The notes under the pieces: model-generated | What the model was told of the DNA's origin: nothing | Database searches by the model: none | What the model saw: the letters and a program-made list of their open reading frames with translations, nothing else | Shown here: in pieces, positions 1 to 6,948 of the stretch | Layout: each line of letters opens with the position of its first letter | How positions within the stretch are numbered: position 1 is the first letter of the stretch | Program-made: the position numbers and the translations under genes | Assembly: GCA_904501845.1 (NCBI GenBank) | Contig: CAJGCH010000011.1 | Coordinates: 1-23,450, forward strand | DNA: 23,450 bases | From: an uncultured Bacillaceae bacterium | Lineage (GTDB): Bacteria; Bacillota; Bacilli; Bacillales; Pradoshiaceae | Reading direction: 5' to 3'

Positions 1-560
1 CCGGGGTAGATCTGTCTGAGGAAATGCTCGAAGTCGCCATGGCAAAAGCCTTGGAAGCAGGAGTTTCCATTCCCTATTTCCATCAGGACATGAGGGAGCT
101 TTCAGAACTCGGCCAGTATGATATGGTCATGATTTTTTGTGATTCCCTTAACTATTTGGACGGGGAAGAAGATATCAAGAAGACGTTTGCTGCGGTTAGC
201 GGCCATCTAAAGAAAGACGGGTTATTCCTGTTTGATATTCATTCCATCCACAAGATGGAAACCTTATTTAATAATCAGGTTTATGCAGACAATGGGGATG
301 ACGTCAGTTTTATATGGAATGCGTGGAAAGGTGAGAAGCCATACAGTGTTCAGCATGAGCTTACCTTTTTCATGTATGACGAACAAACGGATGCTTATGT
401 CCGATTTGATGAGGATCATGAGCAGCGTACATACCCGGTTGAGGATTATTTAAAATGGCTGGATGAGAGCGGATTTGATTGCCTTGAGGTCGCTGGTGAT
501 TTCCATGAATCTCCGCTTGATACAGCAGAGAGAATATTCTTTGTGTGTAGAATGAAATAA
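1..560 (+). CDS. yqeM: Class I SAM-dependent methyltransferase YqeM, 5' end outside window
   Basis: The reading frame is open from base 3 and ends at TAA 558-560. About 185 C-terminal residues are present, and the N-terminus with the glycine-rich SAM motif I lies before the window. The first residues visible (GVDLSEEML) form the acidic-loop region after motif I that contacts the SAM ribose in Rossmann methyltransferases. A later DSLNYL segment (near residue 47 of the visible part) followed by LKKDGLFLFDIHS looks like the motif IV/VI region. Its place directly before comER and the com operon matches yqeM of B. subtilis, the last gene of the yqeG-nadD-yqeK-rsfS-yqeM cluster. The substrate is unknown to me. 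The internal ATG at 24 is not the start because the frame continues upstream. The methyltransferase call is secure and the symbol rests on synteny. Confidence 0.85.
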   Translation, partial: GVDLSEEMLEVAMAKALEAGVSIPYFHQDMRELSELGQYDMVMIFCDSLNYLDGEEDIKKTFAAVSGHLKKDGLFLFDIHSIHKMETLFNNQVYADNGDDVSFIWNAWKGEKPYSVQHELTFFMYDEQTDAYVRFDEDHEQRTYPVEDYLKWLDESGFDCLEVAGDFHESPLDTAERIFFVCRMK

Positions 561-572
561 TATGAATGATAG

Positions 573-623
573 AGACTATCCTTTATGTCAGTACTGGGAC
601 ATATAGGGATAGTCTTCTTTTTT
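573..623 (+). terminator. Rho-independent terminator after yqeM
   Basis: A 9-bp perfect outer stem (573-581 with 607-615) encloses a 6-bp inner stem (584-589 with 598-603) and is followed by a T-rich run (615-623). It begins 12 bases after the yqeM stop and should end the upstream operon. Confidence 0.85.
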
Positions 624-737
624 GTGTCACGGGTCAGTTTTCTTGTTATGAAGAATGTAGATAAACGACTGTTAATGCTATTATTTATTTGATTACTTTA
701 AAAACGTAGTTCTATGTTTGAATCAAAATATATGGAT

Positions 738-765
738 TTGAATAATGTGACTCTATTTATATATC
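738..765 (+). promoter_or_regulatory. Possible sigma-A promoter of an orphan short transcript
   Basis: TTGAAT (738-743), a 16-base spacer and TATATC (760-765) each match four of six positions of the sigma-A consensus. A transcript starting near 772 would run about 70 bases to the terminator ending near 840. The surrounding sequence is very AT-rich, so a chance match is likely enough that this stays low confidence. Confidence 0.3.
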
Positions 766-808
766 TTTTAGGGGATAGAATGTTGAGTAAACTGGTTTGT
801 TCACCGAT

Positions 809-840
809 AGGTCTGTCCTATAATGAGGACAGACCTTTTC
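809..840 (+). terminator. Strong terminator with no obvious gene upstream
   Basis: A perfect 11-bp stem (809-819 with 826-836) has a 6-base loop and is followed by a short T-run (836-839). Only the plus strand has the T-run. It could be a back-up terminator for the yqeM operon, blocking read-through into comER, or the end of a small RNA. Confidence 0.75.
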
Positions 841-848
841 TTCATAGA

Positions 849-870
849 AAAACGGCCAAAAGATAGCCGC
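849..870 (-). terminator. Second (distal) terminator of comER
   Basis: On the minus strand a short CGGC-type stem with a roughly 9-base loop is followed by TTTTTCT. It lies just beyond the proximal comER terminator and shares its core (plus strand ACGGCCAAAAG) with the yqzM terminator at 5452-5473. Confidence 0.5.
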
Positions 871-874
871 TTTG

Positions 875-897
875 AAAAAAATCTTCCTTCAAGGAAG
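875..897 (-). terminator. Proximal terminator of comER
   Basis: On the minus strand a 6-bp stem (883-888 with 892-897) with a 3-base loop is followed by a run of seven T (A875-881 on the plus strand). It lies about 30 bases past the comER stop. Confidence 0.65.
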
Positions 898-925
898 GAT
901 ATTCACATTTTTTATGGAATAAATC

Positions 926-1756
926 TTAATAGTAAGGCACCCCAAATTGTTCCTCAATCTCTCCTAAATCCTCCTCAAATTTCTTTTCCGTCGCTTCGAA
1001 TAATTGTTTGAAAACACCCTCTAATTCCTTATCAAGCACCTTAATGCCCTCTCCTGTAATCCCTCCTTTTACACATACCTTTTCTTGAAGGGCCGGAAGC
1101 GTGAAATGCTGCTTATTCAATAATTCTCCAAGCCCGATAAGCATGGATTGCGTCAGCTCCGTTGCCTGTTCCTGTTTGATTCCCGTATGCAGGACGGCCG
1201 CATCTATAAAGCTTCTGGCGAGATAGCTGAAGAAGGCAGGCCCGCAGCTGACAATGTCGGAAGATACCCTCGTATATTGAGTCTCGATTTGCAAAGGCCG
1301 CGAAAAACTTGAGGCTAATTGGCGGAGATAACTCTGCCACTCGCCTTTGCACGATTCCCCGAAGGTCAGAATAGAAGCCCCCGACAGCGCCCGATTAGTA
1401 ATGGATGGAATAAGCCGTGCACAGGAGCAGGGGACCGTTCTCTCGAGCTGTTTTGGCGAAAGTGGGCTGGTAATGGTGACAAGGCACTGCTCTGCCGTTA
1501 AATGAGGCTCCATGATTTCAAGCAATGGATGCATTTCATGAGGTTTAACGCAAAGAAAGATGATGTCTGCGCTTTTTGCTATTTCAACACTGGAATCGGC
1601 AATGGATATGCCAGGGTACCTTACCTTTAAAGACTCCGCTTTAGCGGGCGTTCTATTGCTGACAATCAACTGATTCTCATTTAAAAACCCCGATGCAATC
1701 AGACTTTCAACCAGAATAGTCCCCATATTCCCCGTCCCTATGATGCCGGTGATCAT
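926..1756 (-). CDS. comER: ComER, pyrroline-5-carboxylate reductase-like protein of the competence locus
   Basis: This 276-residue protein belongs to the P5C reductase (ProC) family. The N-terminus has the Rossmann dinucleotide-binding motif GIIGTGNMG (residues 4-12), with LCVKPHEM near 68-75, and a C-terminal dimerisation region with SCGPAFFSYL near 169-178 and KGGITGEG near 230-237. The ATG at 1756 is supported by AGGAGGAG seven bases upstream on the minus strand. It is transcribed divergently from comEA, as in B. subtilis, where the comE promoter region lies between the two. In B. subtilis comER is not needed for transformation, and a true proline-biosynthetic role has not been shown. A P5C reductase activity is possible by homology. 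Family membership is sure; the physiological role is unknown. Confidence 0.92.
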   Translation of the reverse strand: MITGIIGTGNMGTILVESLIASGFLNENQLIVSNRTPAKAESLKVRYPGISIADSSVEIAKSADIIFLCVKPHEMHPLLEIMEPHLTAEQCLVTITSPLSPKQLERTVPCSCARLIPSITNRALSGASILTFGESCKGEWQSYLRQLASSFSRPLQIETQYTRVSSDIVSCGPAFFSYLARSFIDAAVLHTGIKQEQATELTQSMLIGLGELLNKQHFTLPALQEKVCVKGGITGEGIKVLDKELEGVFKQLFEATEKKFEEDLGEIEEQFGVPYY

Positions 1757-1794
1757 GATTCATCTCCTCCTAAATGAATAGGCCATATCCATTA

Positions 1795-1823
1795 TTTCTT
1801 ATCAAAATATATGCAAATATAGT
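1795..1823 (+). promoter_or_regulatory. Possible comEA promoter with weak -35
   Basis: TATAGT (1818-1823) is a fair -10 box. The -35 position 17 bases upstream (TTTCTT) is poor. A weak -35 would fit an activator-dependent competence promoter, but I see no clear ComK box pair (AAAA-N5-TTTT) in this intergenic region. Transcription from here would leave a leader of about 20 bases before the ATG at 1851. Confidence 0.3.
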
Positions 1824-1850
1824 CATTATATGAATCGGCAGGTGAAAGTT

Positions 1851-2486
1851 ATGAATGGTCAAATCACTGATTTTTTGCAAAGGCAGAAAAAGCTGCTAGC
1901 TGGTGCAGTTATTTTGATTGGAGTGATTTTATTCTTTTTTTACCGGGCTGATGAAGAAGCTGCGGTCAAGAGTGAGAATGAGCAATGGACACAAGGCAAT
2001 GAGGCTGTGCCATCGGTAACTGATGAAAAAGCTGAGCAGGAGGAGCCCCTGATACTTAAAGTTGATATAAAGGGGGCCGTCAAGAAACCAGGTGTCTATG
2101 AATTCAGGCAAGGGGACAGGGTCACCGATGTTATTGGGCTGGCGGGAGGGCTGAGTGACGGGGCAGACAGCACACAGGTTAATATGGCGCAGCTCGTTGA
2201 GGATGAAATGGTCATTTATATCCCAAAGGCAGGAGAAGAAGCACAAGCAGGCCAAATCACTTCGGGAGGGTTAAGTGGAGGGGCGGCAGAGGGGAGCCTG
2301 ATTGACATTAATAAGGCCACTCTTGAGGACTTGCAGGAGCTGCCGGGAATTGGACCTAGTAAGGCAGCCGCCATCATCGCAAAAAGGGATGAATTGGGGT
2401 CCTTCAAATCAATCGAGGATCTGAAGCTTGTGAGCGGCATAGGGGACAAAACATTTGAGAAGCTAAAAGATTTAATTTCGAACTAG
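1851..2486 (+). CDS. comEA: ComEA, membrane-anchored DNA receptor for transformation
   Basis: ComEA binds double-stranded DNA at the cell surface and passes it to the ComEC channel. The 211-residue protein has an N-terminal cytoplasmic stub ending QRQKK, one membrane segment (about 14-31), an acidic, flexible linker, an SLBB/oligomerisation domain (VDIKGAVKKPGVYEF onward, about 69-125) and C-terminal helix-hairpin-helix DNA-binding motifs (LPGIGPSKAAAII and SGIGDKTFEKLK). I chose ATG 1851 over the in-frame ATG 1830. AGGTGA lies five bases before 1851, nothing like a ribosome site precedes 1830, and the 1851 start gives an N-terminus matching B. subtilis ComEA. It is the first gene of the comEA-comEB-comEC operon. 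Confidence 0.93.
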   Translation: MNGQITDFLQRQKKLLAGAVILIGVILFFFYRADEEAAVKSENEQWTQGNEAVPSVTDEKAEQEEPLILKVDIKGAVKKPGVYEFRQGDRVTDVIGLAGGLSDGADSTQVNMAQLVEDEMVIYIPKAGEEAQAGQITSGGLSGGAAEGSLIDINKATLEDLQELPGIGPSKAAAIIAKRDELGSFKSIEDLKLVSGIGDKTFEKLKDLISN

Positions 2487-2499
2487 AAAACAATAGGAC

Positions 2500-2528
2500 T
2501 TGTCTGCGGTAAAGTTTTCTTGTTAAAT
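2500..2528 (+). promoter_or_regulatory. Possible internal promoter before comEB
   Basis: TTGTCT (2500-2505), a 17-base spacer and TTAAAT (2523-2528) lie in the 75-base comEA-comEB gap, the longest gap inside this operon. Each hexamer matches four of six consensus positions. It would let the housekeeping enzyme ComEB be made outside competence. This is weak evidence from sequence alone. Confidence 0.25.
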
Positions 2529-2561
2529 TGTAAACAATACAGAAGAAAGAGGGGGACATAC

Positions 2562-3131
2562 ATGGAGCGTATTTCCTGGGAACAATATTTTATGGCCCAA
2601 AGTCATTTGTTGGCTTTGCGCAGCACATGCACGAGGCTGATGGTAGGAGCGAGCATTGTGCGTGATAATCGAATCATTGCCGGGGGATATAATGGCTCAA
2701 TCGCTGGCGGTGTGCATTGCGTGGATGAGGGATGCTATGTCATTGATAATCATTGCGTGCGTACCATTCACGCAGAGATGAATGCCCTGCTGCAGTGCGC
2801 CAAATTCGGTGTCCCGGTTGACGGGGCTGAAATCTATGTGACTCATTTCCCCTGCCTTCAATGTTGTAAGGCATTAATTCAAGCAGGCATCAAGACGATT
2901 TACTATGCTGAGGCATACAAAAATCACCCATATGCTGAGGAATTATTTGAACAGGCAGGGGTAAGGGTGATACAGGTCGTCGTTGATCCGAAATGGATTG
3001 ATTTCCATGATACTAGAAAAGCACAGCTTATTTCGGAACTGATTGAAAAACTCCGGGAATCAGGCGTTCCTGAGCAGAAGGTTGCTGAGTATATGCAAAA
3101 GGCGGCTGATCTGTTCCCGGCACAAGATTAG
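2562..3131 (+). CDS. comEB: ComEB, deoxycytidylate (dCMP) deaminase
   Basis: ComEB is a cytosolic zinc enzyme that deaminates dCMP to dUMP, feeding thymidylate synthesis. The 189 residues carry the deaminase zinc site: HAEMNALL (the His plus the catalytic Glu) and PCLQCC (PCxxC). The length equals B. subtilis ComEB and the N-terminus MERISWEQYFMAQSHLL is almost identical to it. ATG 2562 is preceded by a G-rich ribosome site (GAGGGGG, spacing about six), so the in-frame upstream extension starting at 2520 is not used. It sits between comEA and comEC, although in B. subtilis comEB is not required for transformation. The stop lies three bases before the comEC start. Confidence 0.95.
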   Translation: MERISWEQYFMAQSHLLALRSTCTRLMVGASIVRDNRIIAGGYNGSIAGGVHCVDEGCYVIDNHCVRTIHAEMNALLQCAKFGVPVDGAEIYVTHFPCLQCCKALIQAGIKTIYYAEAYKNHPYAEELFEQAGVRVIQVVVDPKWIDFHDTRKAQLISELIEKLRESGVPEQKVAEYMQKAADLFPAQD

Positions 3132-3134
3132 GCA

Positions 3135-5429
3135 ATGAATAGCCGTTTCATGTACCATCTGGCTGTGACGTCTGCACTTGGCGTTACAGCCTCCATTTAT
3201 CCTCATCGCTATCTTATCATCTTTATTCTCCTTTATTTCCTCTTGGTGTTCTTTCGCCTCCCCTTTCGGTATGGGGCTGTTCTCGTTCTCCTTTTTGGTG
3301 TATTTTCCGCTTATGCAGTGATTGTGGACAAAATGAATACAAGTGCTTTAGGCGGGAACGAAACTAGCTTAAGCCTGGAATTCAGCGGGATGCCTTCCCG
3401 AGATGGTGACCGTCTCAGTGGATTTGCCCAATTAGAATCAGGTGAAAGGGTATGGATTACATACACAATCAAGAGCCGTGATGAGGCCCGTTTCCTTGAT
3501 AAGTCCATTCTGACAGGGAGAAGTTTTATGGCTTCTGGAGGGTTAATAATCCCGTCTAATCCTACGGTTGAGAACGGCTTTGATTTCAAGACCTATCTAC
3601 GTTATAAACGTGCTCACTATATTTTTGAGATAGATAAGATGAGTAAACTGGATGAAGAAAGGGGAGGATTGGTGACAAAGCTTTCGCGCATACGGGAGAG
3701 GGAGATTAAACGAATTCGCCATTTTTATCCTGAGCCGGCCGGAAGTTTTACCGAGGCTCTGGTTTTTGGGGAACAGGCTAATTTGCCGCAAGAGCTATAT
3801 GAACAGTTTCAAAAGCTCGGAATTGTCCACATTCTTGCCCTATCTGGCGCGCAAGTAGGCCTTGTCGCTGTGTTCTTCTTTTATATGTGTCTTCGCCTCG
3901 GGCTCACTCGTTCAAGGGCGGCAATGCTTGTTGCGAGTGTTCTCCCTCTCTATGCCATCATGACCGGTCTTTCTCCTTCCATTATTCGCGCTTCTTCAAT
4001 GGCTGCTTTCTTTTTCCTTATGCAAGCCTTCGGTATTCGCCTTGCTGGTGATAAGATATTAACCATATGTTTTATCCTCTATTTGATTCATGACCCGTAT
4101 CAGCTTTTTCAGGCGGGCTTTCAATTATCCTTTTCGCTGACCTATGCCTTGATTCTTTCCTCAAGCTTATTCCAGGAAAAGAACCCTTTCATGCTTATGT
4201 TTAGTATCACTGCTATCTGCCAGGCGGTCTCGCTGCCAATCGTTATCCATCATTTCTACGAGGTTTCCCTCATTGGCTTCTTCTCTAATCTCATCTTTGT
4301 TCCCTTGTTTTCATTTTTATTATTTCCTGCGACCGCGCTCGTTTATGGGATGGTTCTGGCGGACTTCATGAAAACTCCTGCCATGTGGCTCCTCGATCTC
4401 TTCTACCGATTGCTCGAGGATGCCGCGTCATTCCTGTCAGACATACCCTTTGCCGTTCTTTTATTCGGGAAGCCTTCCTTGATAACGAGCATCATTATTA
4501 TCCTTTCACTATTGGTATTTCTTGCTCATTGGGAGCAGAGGTCAAGGTGGGTTTGGCCGAGTGGTTTGCTCCTGTGCGGAGTCCTTTTTCTTCAATACAA
4601 TCTCCCGCAGCTCTCAGGCGAGGGAGAAGTGACCTTTGTTGATATTGGTCAGGGGGATGCCACGCTGATTAAATTGCCGTATGATGAGGGAGTTTACTTG
4701 ATTGATGCTGGAGGAGCAATGGTCTTCGAGAGAGAAAAATGGGCACGTCGTGCAGAGGAGTATGACCCAGGGAAAGAGATTCTTGTTCCCTTTTTAAAGA
4801 GTAAGGGCATTAAGCATATCGATAAATTCATTGTGACCCATGCAGACCAAGACCATATTGGCGGCGGTATGGCCATCCTTCAATCTATTCCTGTGCAAGA
4901 GCTGGTGATTCCCTTTGAGCAGAGAGAGAACTTCAAGCAATTGCCTGCCATTGAATGGGCTGTCCAGCAAGGGCTTCCAATCAAAGAAGTGCAGGCAGGG
5001 ATGGGCTGGAAAGCAGAGGGGGCTGTATTCAGGGTTTTGCACCCGTCGGGAAAGGAAGAAGAAAAGAATGAATCCTCGATTGTCATTAAAGCCTTTATTG
5101 CGGGGCTCGAGTGGCTGTTTGTCGGAGACCTTGGGCACAGCGGAGAGGAAACATTGATGAGTCAGGAGGAATCGATTGATGCAGATATTCTAAAGGTGGG
5201 GCATCATGGGAGCAAGAACTCTAGTAAAGTGGAGTTCGTTCGGGCTGTAAGCCCGTTGAGTGCGGTTATTTCGGCTGGAAGGAATAATCGATTTGGACAC
5301 CCGCATCCGGAAGTGATTGACATCCTCACAGCTTCGGAGGCGAAGATTTACCGGACGGATCTGCAAGGGAGCGTTAGTTATCAGTTTTTTATCGGGGAAA
5401 ATGGAACGCTTTTGACCTATCCTCCATAA
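3135..5429 (+). CDS. comEC: ComEC, DNA-uptake channel of the competence machinery
   Basis: ComEC is the polytopic inner-membrane channel that takes one DNA strand into the cytoplasm during transformation. The 764-residue protein shows N-terminal membrane helices and a DUF4131/OB-like extracellular region (about 25-165). The competence core (about 200-465, many hydrophobic helices) contains GEQANLP (212-218), HILALSGAQ (232-240) and SPSIIRAS (280-287). The C-terminal metallo-beta-lactamase domain (about 498-760) has VDIGQGDA (502-509), THADQDH (568-574), GDLG (664-667) and GHHGS (689-693), so the nuclease-like site appears intact. The start is 3 bases after comEB and has no good ribosome site of its own, which points to translational coupling; ATG 3150 is an alternative. 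Length is close to B. subtilis ComEC (about 776). Confidence 0.95.
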   Translation: MNSRFMYHLAVTSALGVTASIYPHRYLIIFILLYFLLVFFRLPFRYGAVLVLLFGVFSAYAVIVDKMNTSALGGNETSLSLEFSGMPSRDGDRLSGFAQLESGERVWITYTIKSRDEARFLDKSILTGRSFMASGGLIIPSNPTVENGFDFKTYLRYKRAHYIFEIDKMSKLDEERGGLVTKLSRIREREIKRIRHFYPEPAGSFTEALVFGEQANLPQELYEQFQKLGIVHILALSGAQVGLVAVFFFYMCLRLGLTRSRAAMLVASVLPLYAIMTGLSPSIIRASSMAAFFFLMQAFGIRLAGDKILTICFILYLIHDPYQLFQAGFQLSFSLTYALILSSSLFQEKNPFMLMFSITAICQAVSLPIVIHHFYEVSLIGFFSNLIFVPLFSFLLFPATALVYGMVLADFMKTPAMWLLDLFYRLLEDAASFLSDIPFAVLLFGKPSLITSIIIILSLLVFLAHWEQRSRWVWPSGLLLCGVLFLQYNLPQLSGEGEVTFVDIGQGDATLIKLPYDEGVYLIDAGGAMVFEREKWARRAEEYDPGKEILVPFLKSKGIKHIDKFIVTHADQDHIGGGMAILQSIPVQELVIPFEQRENFKQLPAIEWAVQQGLPIKEVQAGMGWKAEGAVFRVLHPSGKEEEKNESSIVIKAFIAGLEWLFVGDLGHSGEETLMSQEESIDADILKVGHHGSKNSSKVEFVRAVSPLSAVISAGRNNRFGHPHPEVIDILTASEAKIYRTDLQGSVSYQFFIGENGTLLTYPP

Positions 5430-5451
5430 GATGAAGTATCGAATGGCCAAT

Positions 5452-5473
5452 AAAAAAACGGCCAAAAGGGCCG
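5452..5473 (-). terminator. Terminator of yqzM
   Basis: A CGGCC/GGCCG stem (5459-5463 with 5469-5473) with a 5-base loop is followed, on the minus strand, by seven T. It lies in the short gap between the convergent comEC and yqzM. There is no T-run on the plus strand, so it serves yqzM rather than comEC. Confidence 0.8.
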
Positions 5474-5494
5474 CCATGATTGCATATGAAAGAT

Positions 5495-5629
5495 TCAGCC
5501 GCCGATTAGCTGGATGACTACGGCGATAATAAACATGGTCGCGAAAAATCCGAATGACACGACAAACCCAACGATGGAATCGGACACATCATTCGTTTTT
5601 GACTGAACATTCTTTTCAAATTCGTTCAT
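5495..5629 (-). CDS. yqzM: YqzM family small membrane protein (44 aa)
   Basis: This is a 44-codon gene below the usual ORF length cut-off. The protein starts MNEFEKNVQSKTNDVSDSIV and ends with one hydrophobic segment (about residues 20-42, GFVVSFGFFATMF onward) and IGG, so it is probably a single-pass membrane protein. ATG 5629 is preceded on the minus strand by GGGGGTGG. The first eleven residues match B. subtilis YqzM as I remember it, and the place (minus strand between comEC and holA) is the same. Its function is not known. It has a candidate promoter upstream and a clear terminator, so it looks like its own transcription unit. No catalytic motif is visible. Confidence 0.9.
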   Translation of the reverse strand: MNEFEKNVQSKTNDVSDSIVGFVVSFGFFATMFIIAVVIQLIGG

Positions 5630-5647
5630 CAATCCACCCCCCTGACC

Positions 5648-5675
5648 TTTATACAAGTATAGAACAAACAGTAAA
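5648..5675 (-). promoter_or_regulatory. Candidate promoter of yqzM
   Basis: Reading the minus strand: TTTACT (5670-5675), a 16-base spacer and TATAAA (5648-5653), followed within a few bases by the G-rich ribosome site. An overlapping TATACT is an alternative -10. The region is AT-rich. Confidence 0.4.
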
Positions 5676-5845
5676 AAAAATCCACAACCACCATATTTTT
5701 ATAATTTTTTAGAGATAATTGAAGAAAATGGCGTTCGTCCGTCATTAAGCGCTTTTTCGCTTTCTTGTTTGGTATCCCGGGTCCGGCAGGAAGGCGTTAA
5801 TATATATTTCAGGGGATCGGATTGTTCCGGTTTCCCTGTAACCTC

Positions 5846-5875
5846 TTGTCAAATATGGCTGCTATCGATTAGGAT
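5846..5875 (+). promoter_or_regulatory. Candidate sigma-A promoter of holA
   Basis: TTGTCA (5846-5851, five of six to consensus), an 18-base spacer and TAGGAT (5870-5875). A start near 5882 would leave a leader of about 27 bases containing the AGAGG ribosome site. No other promoter-like pair lies nearer holA. Confidence 0.5.
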
Positions 5876-5908
5876 GAAAGAAGCATATTATAGTTAGAGG
5901 CGATAATT

Positions 5909-6919
5909 TTGGTCACTGATTTATGGAATTCAATCAAAAACGGACGATTCAGTCCGGTCTATTTGTTATATGGAGAAGAAGAGTATTTCATCAAAGAGAC
6001 AAGGAAGCTTATATGTGAGTATGCTTTGGCAGACGAGGATGCAGAGTTCAATCTCGCTTCCATTGATTTAGAGGAAACGCCGGTAGAGATCGCCATTGAG
6101 GAAATGGAAACACTGCCATTCATGGGGGAGCGGCGCGTTGTCATCCTTCATAATCCCTCTTTCCTGACGGCTGAACGGAAAAAGGAAAAAGTAGAGCATG
6201 ATTTGAAGCGGCTTGAAGCTTATTTAGCCAACCCGTCCCCAACGACGATTGCTGTCTTTATTGCACCTTATCCGAAATTGGACGAGCGTAAGAAGATTAC
6301 GAAAGAATTGAAGCGTAATGCGGCGGTCCTTGAATCGAAGGCGCTGTATGAAAGGGATTTGGCAAAATGGCTTGGGAGTCACTCAAAGACGCTGGGTGTA
6401 ACGATTTCCCAAGATGGCATTGATGCGCTGCTGGCTCTGACAGGCAACCATTTAATGATGGCGGCGACAGAGCTTGAAAAGCTGGCCCTTTATGCAGCCA
6501 ATGAGCAAGTAATCGACGGGGCAATGGTTGATAAGCTTGTACCGAAGAATTTCGACCAGAATGTATTCGATCTTGTTGATTATATTTTAAACGGCCAGAA
6601 GAAAAAAGCGGTCGAGCTATATAAGGAGCTCTTGATATTGAAGGAAGAGCCGATTCGGATTCTTGCCGCGATTGCCCGGCAATACCGAATCATTTTGCAG
6701 GTTAAGAAGCTCAGTTCTCAAGGGTATGGACAGATGCAAATCGCATCAAAATTGAAGATGAGCCCTTATCCGGTAAAACTGGCGATGAAACGAATCAATG
6801 ATTTCTCGGAAAAAAGCTTGCTTCGAGTGCTCGGACAGCTGGCCGAGCTGGACTACCGGATGAAGACCGGGTTAGGAGATAAGGAAATACAACTAGAATT
6901 ATTCATATTGCAATCATGA
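5909..6919 (+). CDS. holA: DNA polymerase III delta subunit (HolA/YqeN)
   Basis: The delta subunit of the clamp loader opens the DnaN sliding clamp during replication. The 336-residue protein fits the family: an N-terminal AAA+-like region beginning SPVYLLYGEEEYFI, with MGERRVVIL (near residues 74-82) in the region that contacts the clamp, and a C-terminal collar domain (KEEPIRILAAIARQYRIILQ and LGDKEIQLELFIL). TTG 5909 is the start: AGAGG lies eight bases upstream, and MVTDLWNSIKNG aligns with the start of B. subtilis YqeN, which begins MVFDVWKSLKKG. It is a single-gene unit on the plus strand with a candidate promoter and a bidirectional terminator. As usual for delta, no Walker A motif is expected and none is seen. 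Confidence 0.93.
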   Translation: MVTDLWNSIKNGRFSPVYLLYGEEEYFIKETRKLICEYALADEDAEFNLASIDLEETPVEIAIEEMETLPFMGERRVVILHNPSFLTAERKKEKVEHDLKRLEAYLANPSPTTIAVFIAPYPKLDERKKITKELKRNAAVLESKALYERDLAKWLGSHSKTLGVTISQDGIDALLALTGNHLMMAATELEKLALYAANEQVIDGAMVDKLVPKNFDQNVFDLVDYILNGQKKKAVELYKELLILKEEPIRILAAIARQYRIILQVKKLSSQGYGQMQIASKLKMSPYPVKLAMKRINDFSEKSLLRVLGQLAELDYRMKTGLGDKEIQLELFILQS

Positions 6920-6948
6920 AAAAAGGTACCCCTTAGGGTACCTTTTTT
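6919..6948. terminator. Bidirectional terminator between holA and sleL
   Basis: A perfect 13-bp stem joins an A-run plus GGTACCC (6919-6931) to GGGTACC plus a T-run (6936-6948) with a 4-base loop. It overlaps the last base of the holA stop and the last two bases of sleL, and can end transcription from both sides. Confidence 0.92.

Larger units (their letters stand above)
561..925. other. AT-rich gene-free gap between yqeM and comER
   Basis: This gap between the convergent genes yqeM and comER holds the yqeM terminator, a possible plus-strand promoter (738-765), a second strong plus-strand terminator (809-840) and two minus-strand terminators for comER (849-870 and 875-897). No convincing protein-coding gene is seen. 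A 28-codon frame (780-866) runs through the second terminator and was rejected. Confidence 0.7.

Noticed and set aside
780..866. A 28-codon frame with AGGGG before its ATG, upstream of comER's 3' end
   Set aside because: It reads straight through a perfect transcription terminator, so it is unlikely to be translated, and the protein resembles nothing known to me.
1830..1850. Upstream in-frame ATG as the comEA start
   Set aside because: No ribosome site precedes 1830, while AGGTGA is well placed before 1851, which also matches the B. subtilis N-terminus.
1757..1850. ComK boxes for the comE operon
   Set aside because: The comER-comEA gap has AAAA and TTT tracts but no AAAA-N5-TTTT unit, so I cannot support a ComK site.
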